A program made the translations under genes and the position numbers. The notes beneath the pieces are model-generated. The model was given only the letters and a program-made list of their open reading frames with translations, ran no database searches and was not told the origin of the DNA. Shown here piece after piece: positions 52,376 through 64,000 of a stretch of 64,000 nt of DNA (within the stretch, counting starts at the first letter, position 1; each line of letters begins with the position of its first letter). Source of the DNA: Neoscytalidium dimidiatum (lineage: Eukaryota; Ascomycota; Dothideomycetes; Botryosphaeriales; Botryosphaeriaceae). The stretch is taken from the NCBI GenBank assembly GCA_037367355.1, contig CM074702.1, positions 558,001-622,000 on the forward strand, given 5' to 3'.

Positions 52376-55300
52376 GGCTGTTGACTGCGTATACTAGTCA
52401 GTGGAGTACTTGAGTGCGGAGCAGGAAGATGATGGACCGCTATGGGGGCTGATGGAAAGGGAGTAAGAGTAGAGGAAGTGAGCTGAGGGGGGATGTCGTA
52501 CCGGTGCGAGGATTGGTTCTGTAAGTTGATAGGCAAGCTACCGTTGTCCGGCTGTCGGGTTGGCCTGCACCACAACCATCAGCATATGCTCAGAGAGCGT
52601 CTCGAGTAGAACGGGCGGAGAGTGCTATGTACGGCCACCATGCCCGGCAGAGCTCGGCCGTTGCGAGGCGTTGTGCATGGGCAGGGCTGGGGAGGTGGCG
52701 AACCGGCTTCGAGACGGCAAGGATGGGGCTGAGACGTACCTGACGAAGATGTCTGATCGCTTGAAGATGTGGGGAAGCGACTGCGAGCAAAAGCTGGCAC
52801 CGGAGGTCAGCGGGGAGCCCGGCAGGCCGGGTAATAGCAGAGGGCCGTGGAGGCGTGGTCTTGCTCACTTGGTCTGGAAAGCTACAAAGAAATGCAGAGC
52901 TCTGAGGCGGATGGGCGGCGGCGGACGAAGAGTGCGAGGAGAGAGTGAGAGGAGGAGAAGAGACCGGCAATGGGTGAGGAAGAAGATATACAAGAGCTGC
53001 TGCTGGCCGCTAGCGACGAGCGAGGTGGGCGACGGTGGTTGTTCTGGAAGGAGGCAACGTCAGTGAGAGGCAGCGGCAGGTGCAGACGAAGTCGCGCCGC
53101 TGTCACCACGCGCGCCGCTGTGCCCGTCGCCGGCCGCGACTGCGCTGCAGGGTCGAGGCGGGAGGCAGGCCGTACACGGCACTCTGGTGTGGTCGCCGTT
53201 TGGGTAGCTGTGGCCGCGCACCTGAACGCCCCAAGAGCGAATGCGCCTGCCTGCGGCCCCTTAAGGATAGTCCGGAGAAAGCTGTCTCAATAGCGATGTC
53301 AGCGGAAGAGCACGCTGCCTTCGTGTCTTGCTTCGAGGGCGAGTGCCACTTTAAATGCACGGCGGCAGTCTGTGCGAAGGGGCTGTAGTAGATGGACCAG
53401 GGTGTAATTTGAGGTGAGGCGGTTTCTTTTGCAGCTTGTACAGAGTCACTCAATGCGAACCACTCTCCAGCACCCCCAACTGAGACAGGAACAGCATGCA
53501 GGCGGCTGAAAAGGCCCTCGCCCCAGAGCACGCCCACCCGCACTGCCCAGCGCGTCCGCTGCGTCCGCTGCGTTCCCCAGAGGCGCCAGACCTCCGTCGC
53601 CCGCCTGCTGCAGATGGCGACGTTGGATGTGCGCAACACCGCGTCGGCGCCTGCGGATCGGCCCAGGACTACCATGCCATGCCCAAGCATCCCGCCACAC
53701 GGAAGCTGCTGTTTATTTACGGCTCGTTTCATCTTGGAGGCTCTGTGAGTACGCTCCATCAGCTTCTGTCCTAGGCCTGCCAATCACTGCTTGATGCCCG
53801 CTCACAGTTACATCACCGCCGCGCCTCGGCTCGAGATGCGCGCGCTCTGCCGGTTTTGACGTCAGGTCCGTCGCGTGAAGCGTCGTTGTTACATCCCAAA
53901 GGAAAGCCTCTTGCTTTAAGTCAGAGGCTGGGCCACCGCAGACACAAACCCAGTCGGTGCAGTCCCCAGCCCTGTGGATCTGCGAGATTCCCGCGGAAAG
54001 ATGCAAGCACGTTGCTTGCCAGTTCCCGGTCTGGAATCCTGATTGTGCAGCTGCTTGTCATACATATACGTGTCTGCCCTCCTGGTATTTCAGCAGTGGC
54101 CTCGACCGCCTGCCGTTCGCCTGCCCTCATGACCTCCCTCGACTCCGTTCCAGCCGGCGAGCCTACCAGGAACTGCGGCCGTCGACCGCGCTCCGCAGCT
54201 CGACATGCAACAGCCAGGTACGTTAGCTGGCGGGCTGCAGCAGGAAGCAAGGATTGTTCCCGTATGCCGACATTAAGGCCCTTGAGCCCCTCAGCAATCA
54301 GACGCGGTGCCCGTTCGCGCAGCAGCGGAGACGGGGCCGTCATGAAGCTAGAGATACATCGCAAGACATTGTTGCTAAAGCAGGAAACTCGAAATAGCGA
54401 CTCACCCGTGCTAGTGCAGACCCTGAGAGCCATTGGGCGTCACGCAGCTCCTGCCGGCCGCGTTTGTCAGCCCGCGCGCCTGGTTCGAGTGACGCGGAAG
54501 GCACAAGAAGATTCCCCTAGCTGGTGTGCGACGGCATCTTGCTCTTTGAGGCCTCCCGTGCGGCTGGTGCTTCGTGGGCGCATACCACATGCGAGGGACG
54601 CCAAAAGCGTACCAGCTTCGGCAGCCCTCTGGAGCGCCCGTCCGCTTCATGGAATTGTGTCTTCCCCGCGGACGCCCTGCCGAGAGATGGCGTCTTCGAT
54701 CGGATCTCATACTGAGACGTGGCCCGGAGGGTATTGCGGATCAGGGCGCCCGGGGAATTCACGATGCGCCAGCCGCCGTGCCTGTTCTCCTGGCGCGAAG
54801 TGAGATGGGACCTGTCACATCATCCAGTTGCAGCGCGGCCCTTAACGCGCACCCATATCGGCAATCCTGGCTGGTGCTACAACAGACGACGCAACAGGCG
54901 GTTGCTCGGGCGGGATCGACGTGGATGCCGCCGGGCTCTGGGCTGGGTTGGCAATCAGCGTTGTTTCTTGATCATCTGAGGTCCGTGGGGGCGTCGACCT
55001 CCATCCTGGATGCCGGGACCGATCGCGCATCAAGGCTTAAAGCAACCGTCCGCAAAGGGGGCTTAACTTCTCGCTTGAATGCAGGAATTTGTCCCGCGGG
55101 CGCCCCGGTTTCACAGCTGTGCGTTCGGAAGCAGGCAGAGTCGTCCGAACGCCCTGATCAAAATGCCGGGGACCGCCCGCCCCAAATTTCCCCCCTCAGT
55201 GGCTGGTGGAGGACGCTGCAGTTTGCCGGCCTGCTGCTCTTGACCGCCGTTTCTCTATCGCCTTTCTTTTGCTATGAGTAAATCTGTCCCCCGACGTCTG

Positions 55301-55867
55301 GTCTCCGTTTGCATGACGTCGCTGGAGGTGTGCATGTGTCGCTTGGAATTTGCATGCCGCGCTTGGCCCCCCGTGACGTGTCCTTGGATGCAGGAATGAG
55401 CTCTGGTGAGTACGAGGCAGGTGTGGCTGAAAGAGGCATCCGTTGCGGAGACAACCGGCGATGGGATCTGGTGCACCGTGCGATGACGGGAGAGGCTGTT
55501 GTGGAGCAACTTCGATCTTGTGCGCGGCCACGGCAGCGGCAGATGTCCGTCTGAAGACTCCAGGGTCCACCGGAACTCTGGTCTCTGAGGCCGCTAGCCT
55601 TTCTTGGATCTATGGCTAACCAGGTACGGGGGACAGCACTCGCCGCAGTCGACAGCCTTGTTCAAATTTTGTTTTGTGCAATACTCTCTATTTAATCGTA
55701 CGCCAAGTCTGCCCATATAAAGCTATGCACCAAGAAAGACCTTAATCAAAAATATGCCCACATCGATCAAAATCCCTTGTAAACTGACAGCCACCGCGCA
55801 CAGCCGTGTGTCTGTCTAGGCAATGTCTTTGAAGAACCTGGTCTAAACGCGATCTCCCAAATGACGC
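52376..55867. other. Long GC-rich intergenic region RRM gene-P450 reductase
   Basis: 3.5 kb with the promoter/leader of the RRM gene at its left and the 3' end of the P450 reductase gene at its right. Many long frames exist in both strands (for example 53856-54803 and 54574-55281) but their products are Arg/Ala/Pro-rich and unlike any family; I read them as chance frames of GC-rich DNA. No RNA gene or transposon recognised. Confidence 0.4.
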
Positions 55868-58011
55868 TTACGACCAAACATCCTCCTGGTACTGATTCGA
55901 TGCGCGCATTGACTTCACAATCTCCTCACCCTTGGACTCCGGTAGACCACGCTGCTTGGAAATGATCTGGCCCAGGAGATCGTTGACGGCGCGGGCCATG
56001 TTTGCGGCGTCACCGCACACGTAGAAGTAAGCCTTCTGCTGCAGAAGCTGGTCGACAAGCTCTGCGCTCTCCTGAATTTTGTGCTGCACGTAAACTTTGT
56101 TGGGACCCTCACGAGAGAAAGCAACGTGCAATTCAAACTTGTCGCCAAGATCCTGCTTGTATTGCTAAGAAGGGGGTTAGCAAAATGGCATTTCAGAAGG
56201 TTGGGCATTCAAACACTTACTTCCCACTCTTCCTGATAAAGGAAGTCTTCGTCTCTCCTGCGGCAGCCGAAGAAGAGAATGGTCTTGCCAACATTTTCAC
56301 CAGCGCGCGCCTGAGCCGCACGTTCTTGAACAAATCCCCTGAAGGGTGCCACACCAGTGCCAGGTCCAACCATGATGATGGGCTTGGACGGATCCGAGGG
56401 TAGCTTGAAGTTCGAGTGGCGGACGTGGACCGGAACATGAATGCCATCGTACTTGTTGCGAGGGCCATTCAGAGCGTAGTTAAGGCCATGAGGATCAGGA
56501 TCGGCGACACCGTGCTGCTTCTGTTTGAGAGCAAGCAAGTAATTCGTAGTGACTCCCTTGACAATGTGCGGCGCGCCAGGCTTCTCAACCGACTCCACAA
56601 CCGCCGTGATAGAGATCTTGTCCTTTTGGACGAGCGACGACGAGGAAATGGAGTAGTAACGGGGCTGGATCTTGTGCAAACTCTCGATCATGATAGAGAA
56701 TGGCACCTTAGACCACTTCTCACCGTTCGACAGGAGTTCAAGAAGTTGCGCAATGTTCAGGTTAAGGGCCGTGACCTTCTCCGCGAAGTAATCCTTGTCA
56801 GCTCCCATCTTGGCCAATTCAGCCTGGATGGTCTCGTTAGGCGCGAACGCAGCCAGCGAGGAGACAAATTGACGAGAGACAGGTGCACAAATTTCCAAAT
56901 GGTAGCGGACGACCGCGTCATACGTTGTAGGGGTCGGGAAGGGAACCTTGGCGGTAGGATCAATTCCCTTGACGTCGATCACGGTGTCGCGCTTCTCGGC
57001 CAAGCCAAGAATCTGAAGGAAGCGATCAACTTCCTTGCCAGGGTTGGTGGGCCACACGGCAATGTGGTCACCAGTGGTGTAGCTCAGGTTAGAGCCGCTG
57101 ACATCAACATCAATATGTAGACAGTTGCGGTCGCCAGAAGTGAAGAGTTCACGAGACTCGGCAATCGGTGCAATGTACGGGTTGTTGGCGTTATACGGTC
57201 CCTTGGAATGGCCTTCGAGGTGGTTCTTGTTGGGTTCGCCGAGGTAGACGGTGTTATCCTGAGCGTTCAGCTCGAACTTCTCCTGAATGTCGAAGACAGG
57301 TTCGTAAACGGCTTCGCGTTCCTCAAGTTGCATGGCCTCGGTCAAAGCAGCCCACATAGGCTCCTTCCAAGCAAGGAAATCTTCTTCCATGGTCCCAGCA
57401 CCATCGTCGCCCTCGCCAGCATCGCCGATCCTCGTAGCACCTAACTTCGTGAGAGCCTTGTCGATGTTGCGGACGACGGCGTTGTAGTGCTCGTAGGTGT
57501 TGTTACCCAGACCGAAGGCGACATACTTCAGATTCTTCAGGGGCTGGTCCGCCGCTGAGCCACCCTCGCTGAAGGAAGCATCCTCGCTCGTGATGAACTC
57601 GTAGAACTCTACCGCGTTGTCCGTCGGCTCGCCCTCGCCATAGGTTGCAAGAACGAAGATGGCGACCTTGTCATCGGGGAAAGTATCCAGATTTTCGTAT
57701 TCGTAGTCTTCCAAGTCCGCGACCATCGTCTTCAGACCGAAACGAGAGGCACCTTCCTTGGCCAGACGCGAGGCATAGTCCTCGGCGGTACCAGTCTGAG
57801 ACCCGTAGAAAACGACGCAGTTCTTGCCCGTCTCATCCATCTTCTCAATGATGTTCCGGGACTTTCCCGCCTTCCCGCCATTGGCGTGAGCGAGCGAGTT
57901 GGCATAGGGATCGGTCGGTTTGGCCCAGTATGTGCCCTTGGTGAAGTAGGCGAGGGTGCCCACCAAAATGACGGCGAGCACCACGATGTCGAGCGTGTCC
58001 AGTTGCGCCAT
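55868..58011 (-). CDS. cprA: NADPH-cytochrome P450 reductase
   Basis: ER-anchored diflavin reductase that passes electrons from NADPH through FAD and FMN to cytochromes P450 (for example Cyp51 in ergosterol synthesis). Exons 58011-56221 and 56164-55868 (56-nt intron, GTAAGT donor) give 695 residues, the normal size. N-terminal anchor at about 8-24 (DIVVLAVILVGTLAYF); FMN domain at about 65-215 (FYGSQTGTAEDYASRLAKEG; FVLATYGEGEPTDNA; FGLGNNTYEHYN); FAD domain with QPRYYSISSSS and GVTTNYLLAL; NADPH domain with GPGTGVAPFRGFVQER, FFGCRRRDEDFLYQEEWE, and YFYVCGDAANMARAVNDLL. The chain ends DVWS with the conserved Trp that stacks on FAD. The start at 58011 opens MAQLDTLDIVV, usual for ascomycete Cpr. 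Confidence 0.96.
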
Positions 58012-59678
58012 GATGACTGGGTGGTGGAAAGTCAGCTTGCGGCGGGGGACGGTAGAAATATAGGCAGGCAGCGCTGAAACTCACCCGCACACGCTTCGTT
58101 TAGAGACGGGTCAAGTAGCAGTCAAGCAGCGGTGGGCTACGTGGTCAGAGTGGCGGTGATACTGCGGAGCGGCAACCCGAGTAGTCCGATGCACAGCGAG
58201 ACCGGCTTGTGAAGGCGAGGTGTGGAGCAGCCGAGCAGTCCGGGGAGCGTGCGGCCGTGCTGAGGCAGACGAGATGGCGGCGCGAGGAGAAGCAGCGGCA
58301 GTGCACGTCTTATGGCGGGTGATCGATGCCGGGCCCGGCTCGATGACAGCGACGAGTGGTCCAAGAAGCCAGGAAGACTCGCGTTGGCCTCGGATCTCGC
58401 AGAGTCAGCGGAACGCTTATTCGGATGCCACGCCTGGCTACATGCCGGCGATGCACTCGCTCCTCTTCTTATTTAGGCCTGTGCGGGCAAATCCGAGGAT
58501 GACCGACCGGCCGACGGCGTGCGAGAGCGGAAGAGCAGCGCTCCTGCACTCCGGATACGGCTCGGGTTAGCAGCAGACGCTCGGCGGCCTGCAGTGAGCA
58601 GCCTACCAGCCTGCCGGGCCCCAACATGCCGCGCACGACTCTCTGTTGCAGCAGCGCAGCAAAATTGCATCGGTCTGGGCAAACCCGGCAGCCGATGCCA
58701 TCCATGTTGTGATGTGGATGCGGTGTGTTGAGATTGGGGCGCCGGACGGCGGGTTTTGTCGGCGCGTCCGTCACAGTCAGCTCTCAGCAGCCCGCGCCCG
58801 CGGGCTGGGGGGCGGCGAGTCCGGCGCGAAACAAGCTTGCCTGGCCGGCATAGAAAAGTAAAGACGCTTCTATCTGACCGGCGCCGGTTACCAGAGGCCA
58901 GCGTCCCAGTAGCCACCAGCCACCAGCCAGGCCCAATCGGCAGACCCCAGCCGGGCGCCCAGAGAGACACATGCTCGCTCTCCAGGGTCCTCGTCCCCGA
59001 GAGCGGGCCGCGCTGGCGCTGCGGTGCAGCAGCTTGCTTGCTTGCTTCCTTGATCGCAAGGCACAGGCGCGCTGTGATTTGTGCACACAATCGCGTCTGC
59101 GTCCAGGAAGGGACATGCACGCGAAGCACCGCTCTCGCAACGCAGTCACAGGTCGGCGGCCAACGGGCAGCGCGCAATCGTCGGCGGGCTGCACCAAGCC
59201 CTTGCAAAACAATAATACCTGTACGTGCAGACAACGGCTCTTGTCTGTGGAGACCGGGGTCGGCACGCCACCCGCCATCGCCGCCTGAAGGAAGACGACC
59301 GGGACGCATTCAGGAGACGGCGACGCGGCAGCGCTCAAGGCGCGCAGGCACAGGATCAGAACGGGTGCAGGCGCAGGCACAGGCACACGCGCCGCTCAGG
59401 ACAGGCACAGCTCAGCGCCCTTGGGCTCGTTGCTCCGCCGTGACTCGCTGCAACACCCGTCGATCATCGCCGGCCGGGCCCTTCGCTGCGTCAACCCATT
59501 GGGCCGAGCCCTCAGGCACTGGCTCCTCCCGCCGCTCGAGCTTCTCTCCCTGCGCGCATGGGCGTCGTCCTCGCTCGCAGTGCCTTTCCATAAAATTATT
59601 GTCGCTGCTCGCGCCCAAGCACGCTCTCAACCCCCAGCCGCCCATGGCCATCGAGTAGAGCGCCGCCTCTGCGTCCTG
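58012..59678. promoter_or_regulatory. Divergent region P450 reductase / Tao3-like gene
   Basis: 1.7 kb, very GC-rich, between divergent starts. Long frames on both strands around 58473-59660 look like chance. A short GCTT tetranucleotide repeat occurs at about 59033-59048. No specific factor site recognised. Confidence 0.45.
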
Positions 59679-62600
59679 ATGAAGGAGTACCTCCAGGCGG
59701 GATGGGTAAGTGCTGCCCCTCCAGACGCTCTCCGCCCTCCGCCCTCCGCCCTCTGCCCTCAGCCCTCTCTGCTCTGCCCGCGCCTCGGAACCCTTCCGCG
59801 CGCGAGAGCGCTTCCGTTTCGAGACGCTTGCATGGTCACGCCCATGGTAGGAGCTGGCCGCCGCCTAACAAGCTTAAATGCGCACTCCCGCGGCCGTTGT
59901 TTCTGGTGTTTTCTTCGCGCAGCCTGCTGATCAAGCCGTTGCCGTTCCAGCTCTTCCCCCTCTGTCACAGGCACGACAGCATGTTGGCAACCTGTCGCAC
60001 CACCATCCCGACCTTCCCGCACCGCCCTCCGTCCCCACCATCTCATCCCGCGAACCGTCGGTGACACGAGGCCGCGCCCCTACTACTAGCAGCCAGCGGG
60101 GCCCGCCATCGCGCTCGCAAACGCCCGTCGTGGCCATCTCCCGAGAGCGCCCCAGCCCGGACGCGGGCGTGGAGAGGAAGCTGGAGAGGAAGCCCTCGCT
60201 GTCGTACGGTCACCATCGCAATACTTCCATCGTCCATGGAATACAACATTCGCGGAATACGAGCTTTGTTAACTCGCCCGCGACTAGTCCGCTGAGCCCC
60301 CAGATAATCGCTGCCGCTGGTGGCGCAGGCCCGAATGGCCTCGATGGCCCCGTCATGATGCCACAGGACGAGCTCGCCGACCTCCCCGCCAACATCTCGC
60401 CTTCCACAACCAACGGCGGTGGAAGATACCATGGCACCGGCCCGCCATCTGTGAGCGGTGACTACCGCGCCTACACCGAGCAGCAATATCGAGGAGACCC
60501 AAGGCGGTTAGAACGGACGGACAGTGTCAGGATGAAAAATACCCACGGCCGTTCGCAGTCGAGGCACCACCATGGTCGCACTGTTGGCGAGCTGGCCCTG
60601 CACCATCTGTTCAATGCCGTACGTGCGTCGTCTTTTGGGCTGGGGAATGCTCTGCTGACAATATCCGTAGTTTGTTGGGCAGGCAGATCAGAAAATTAAC
60701 CAGTGCGTCACTGATGTGCAAGGATTAGAGCCACGAGTGGAAGCCATTTGCGGCCCTGGTGTCGACCCTGCCTTTGACCAATTGATCTCCGCACTGGGCC
60801 ACATTGCGCGCGAGAAGCCGAAGCCTTTGATAGACACACTAATGTTCTGGCGCAAAGCGAAAAGCGAAAAGGCCAGTGACAAGAAGAAAGAATTCGACCA
60901 GGTAGCATTTCCCTTTGTAGTTGTCAGATCACTTCTGACGTCTCGCAGACCAGAGGAGCATTGATGCCAGCGAATGAACTGACGCAGCGGCGGCCGGGTG
61001 ACCCTCAGGCGTACACAAGCTTGCACGCCCCCACACATGCCACGCTAGCGCTACAACGTGAAGTCGTGGAGGCCGAACGCAAGTCTACGGTCTCCATATA
61101 TCTTCTCTGCCGTGTCCTGATGGAGATAATTGGTCAAAGTAGCTTGGCACATGTGACAGAAGAGATGGCTGAACGCCTTGAGGACATCATCTACTCGCAG
61201 CTTAAACAAGCCGATCCAGAGTCCCTCGATGAGTCGCCTCTCAGAAACGCTAATTGGGTCATCTTTGGCCGGCTTCTAGGAGTCATGAGCGACATGAATT
61301 TCGACAGCGTTGCTGGAAGATTCATCGCTGACCTGAAAGAGATGCAGAAGCATCTCAGCATCAAGGGCATTCACAACAGAACAATCGAGGGAAAGGCCGT
61401 CCTGATCGTGCGGGGCATGAAATCCCTGAAGCTCAAATACAGCCCGGATGACGCGTGGAGCCGTTCCTGCGACCTGATGCTTAGTCTTGCTGAGTTGTTC
61501 GCCGATGTGCATGGTCAGCCCGTCAAATACGCTTACTGCAACCTTTTCGAGGAATTATTGTTACCAATTGCCGCCAACGCGACCTCTGAAGTCAACTACC
61601 CAAAATGGAAGAACTTCCTTGACACCTTAAAGCCTAGAATCTCGCAAATGCTGAGCAAGCCGAAACACTGGCAGACGGCATTTCCTTTGCTTACGGTACT
61701 AACGTGTGTTTCTCCCCATGATGCCTTCGTGTCCCAATGGCTGGGTTTGATTACCCCGCTCGGTCCGAAGTTGAAAGAGCGCACGACCAGGCCATATGCT
61801 CTAAGAAACATTTGCCGGCTTGTCTGGATCTATCTCTATCGGGTTGCCGACTCGCACGGTGCTACGACTAGGAGGTTAGAAGAGGTGATACGCTTGGTTT
61901 TCCAGCCTGGTAGGAGGTCTTATCTCTCCACGGAGTCTACCATTGCCGAGCCCCTTATACAACTCATCCGCATCATTGGCTTCAAATATCAGGATCTTTG
62001 CTTCAAAAATATCATCTTCCCGTTGATGAACTCTGATCAATTCGGAAGCGGCAAGGAACTGCGGGTGGAGAATCTGGAACCCGAAAGGATGGTGATCGGT
62101 ATCCGAGCATTCCTAGCCGTCATGGCGGACTTGGAGAAAGGAGAGCAGCCTCCGTTTCCAATTTCTTTCGCAAATGACGACCTTTTGTATCCACTGGATT
62201 CACCGCTGCAGCCTGTTAGCCCTAGGCCTTCGACAAGTATCCGACCAAAAGCAGTTACCGTCAAGGAGGAACGACTCTCGAGACCGGTGATGGTTGCGGA
62301 CTTTCCAGAGATCGCGAAAGAATACTACAACAAATTTTGCAAGATCCTTGGCGAGATCACCATCATCTGCGATAACGCATTTGGAGGTCAGGCCGTTCTC
62401 GACGAAAAATTCTCCACTCCAACTCCAAAGACGCCAATGGCGGAGGCCTTCAGTTTTGGAAGGAGGGACGACCATCTTACCCCCACGGATGCACGACAAG
62501 GATTCTATGACCTGCTGCACGTTGCAGTCCAAGCGCTCCCTCGGTGTCTCTCACCGCACATCCACTTCAATCATCTAATTAATCTGTTGTGTACTGGTAC

Positions 62601-64000
62601 GGCGCATGTTCAAAGTAGTATTGCAGCCTCATCAGCTCAATCTCTCAAATCAATCGCAAGGCAATCCCATGCGCAGCAAGTTACCATTGGCTTTGCAAGG
62701 TTCATATTCAACTTCGAGGACCGTTATGCGACCATGTCTGATGGAGGAATGCTTGGTGCGGGACATATCGAGAGTACGTTGCGGCTTTATGTCGAATTGC
62801 TTCAGATTTGGATTGATGAGATCAAACACCGGACTCAAAAATTTTCCGCCGAACCGACTGATAGCGAGAATCCGGATACACGCGGGGCGCAGTTAGGTCT
62901 TACCGGCGTTGATGCACACGTGGATGAGATCGAGTCTCACGGTCTGTTCTTTCTCTGCTCCCCTTCTCGAAGAGTTCGAACTTTCGCAGTGACCGTCCTG
63001 CGACTGGTGACTGAATTCGACACCGCTCTTGGCAAGGAAAGCAGTCGGGTTATCCGAATCTTGGAAGGCAGCCCCCAGGTCGTCATCAGTGTCAATGACG
63101 AGAAACTGTCAGTCGCGGAGAGGAGTCGGTTACAACGAGGAATGCGGAAGAGCAATCTGCACAGCACTCTGGTTGAATTGTGCAGTAGCGAGGCCCCCTA
63201 CGATTCCACCCTCTGGTTCAAAATGTTTCCGAACCTCATCAAGGTCGCTTTCGAAATTTGTCCCTTTGCTGTTGCTCACACCAGAAACAATGTCCTTGGG
63301 CGACTATTTCAAATGCAGACAAACATCGAACTTCTAGCGCAAGCCCCACGCCTGTCGCCATATCCGTCCTATGAGATGACTGCCAACAAGACCCGGATGG
63401 TGACCTCACCGGAGATGACAATAGAGCAATGGAAGCTCTATCTCATATTCGCATGTACGACACTCACTACCGCTCGAGCTCAACAAGCCGCTCCTCAACA
63501 AGCTCCTTCGCATTCAAGAAAAGGCTCCAAATCTTCACAGAAAACCCCTCAAGCCAATAGAGTATATTCGGCCGATGTGCTTTTTGAGCGTGTTGCCGCT
63601 TTGCTGCAAGCGCCCAATCCTGCAATCAGGGAAGCTGCCGTCATGGGTTTAGGTTCTATCAACATGAACATCTATAGGACCCTCTTGGAGTCTCTACAGC
63701 CGCTTGTAGCAAAGTGTAACGATGATGCAAAGTCACGTCTGGCGACGCAGATGATGCAGACGTCAATGCATCAACGAACAGTCTCGGCTCCTCGGCGAGA
63801 TCGTACAATCGATTTCCTGAGGACGGAGATTACTCACGTCTATAAGCTCACTTCCCATTTCCTGGAAGCGCCGGAGATATATGGAGATGATTGGATTTTG
63901 AACAACCTTGTCACATTCACGAAAGACTTGCGTCTGTTCCTCAATGATCAGGAGGTTCAGAATGAATGGAGCTACAGCAAACTGAGGACACACTACTGCG
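59679..64000 (+). CDS. mor2: Tao3/Mor2/Furry-type cell morphogenesis protein (partial, runs off right edge)
   Basis: Giant scaffold of the NDR-kinase (RAM/MOR) pathway controlling polarised growth; HEAT-like repeats throughout. Proposed exons: 59679-59705, 59923-60618, 60671-60901 and 60949 to the edge, where the frame stays open for about 1017 codons. Exon 1 (MKEYLQAGW) is inferred from GTAAGT, a CCTAAC branch-like site and TTCGCGCAG acceptor; an alternative start is the ATG at 59878. Residues to about 230 are disordered and Ser/Pro-rich. The family N-terminal block follows: FVGQADQKINQCVTDVQGLE, DPAFDQLISALGHIAREKPK, LIDTLMFWRKAKSEKASDKK, then ALQREVVEAERKSTVSIYLL, EGKAVLIVRGMKSLKLKYSP and ARFIFNFEDRYATMSDGGML. 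The 52- and 47-nt introns are phase 0. More than half of the protein lies outside the window. Confidence 0.9.
59731..59765 (+). repeat. CCGCCCT heptanucleotide repeat in the first intron of the Tao3-like gene
   Basis: Three perfect CCGCCCT units followed by diverged copies (CTGCCCT, CAGCCCT). It lies in the 217-nt putative first intron. Confidence 0.75.

Noticed and set aside
53856..55281. Long plus-strand frames between the RRM gene and the P450 reductase
   Set aside because: Arg/Ala/Pro-rich, no domains, no splice pattern, and overlapping frames on both strands; typical of GC-rich non-coding DNA.
58473..59660. Overlapping long frames on both strands upstream of the Tao3-like gene
   Set aside because: No recognisable protein; the best explanation is stop-poor GC-rich promoter or leader sequence.

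Overview
This window looks like nuclear DNA of a filamentous ascomycete (Pezizomycotina). Dothideomycetes is my best guess, but I cannot prove the class from sequence alone. Genes are carried on both strands and are interrupted by short introns (about 41-120 nt, a few longer) with GTAAGT/GTATGT-like donors, CTAAC-like branch sites and YAG acceptors. The proteins are typical of this group: an SreA-type GATA factor, a Git3-type GPCR, DUF3433 and NACHT-ankyrin proteins. I recognise 21 genes; the first and last run off the window. Exon junctions were worked out by hand from reading frame, splice signals and family similarity.

Layout. 0-8 kb: V-ATPase subunit c'' (partial, minus), TFIIA gamma, a ubiquitin C-terminal hydrolase, a large Git3-like receptor with a low-complexity tail, and an intronless HAD-IIB phosphatase. 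8.7-12.8 kb: a DUF3433 membrane protein with a puzzling frame change. 12.8-21.5 kb: a gene-poor, accessory-looking stretch holding one NLR/STAND gene (helical N-terminus, NACHT, eight ankyrin repeats) that carries an in-frame TAG just before its Walker A motif. 21.5-29.6 kb: a compact housekeeping block with tRNA endonuclease Sen34 (unusually long N-terminus), an 84-residue membrane protein, Elongator Elp4, RNA polymerase subunit Rpb8, a Nudix hydrolase and a Hikeshi/Opi10 protein. 33-39.5 kb: SreA-type iron regulator, eIF2B alpha, mitochondrial uS12. 41.3-47.7 kb: sulfite reductase beta subunit and FAD synthase, divergently transcribed. 50.5-64 kb: a two-RRM RNA-binding protein, NADPH-cytochrome P450 reductase, and the N-terminal part of a Tao3/Mor2/Furry morphogenesis protein running off the right edge.

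How the genes relate. Several neighbours share short divergent promoters (VMA16-TOA2, SEN34-small membrane protein, ELP4-RPB8, Nudix-Hikeshi, GCN3-uS12m, MET5-FAD1). The MET5-FAD1 pair is suggestive because the sulfite reductase holoenzyme needs FAD, which Fad1 makes. I see no biosynthetic cluster, CRISPR, tRNA, rRNA or intact transposon. The most unusual region is the NLR and its sparse flanks. I did not find a clearly new multi-gene system; the strongest leads are the interrupted NLR, the Sen34 extension, and regulatory motifs that match their downstream genes' biology.
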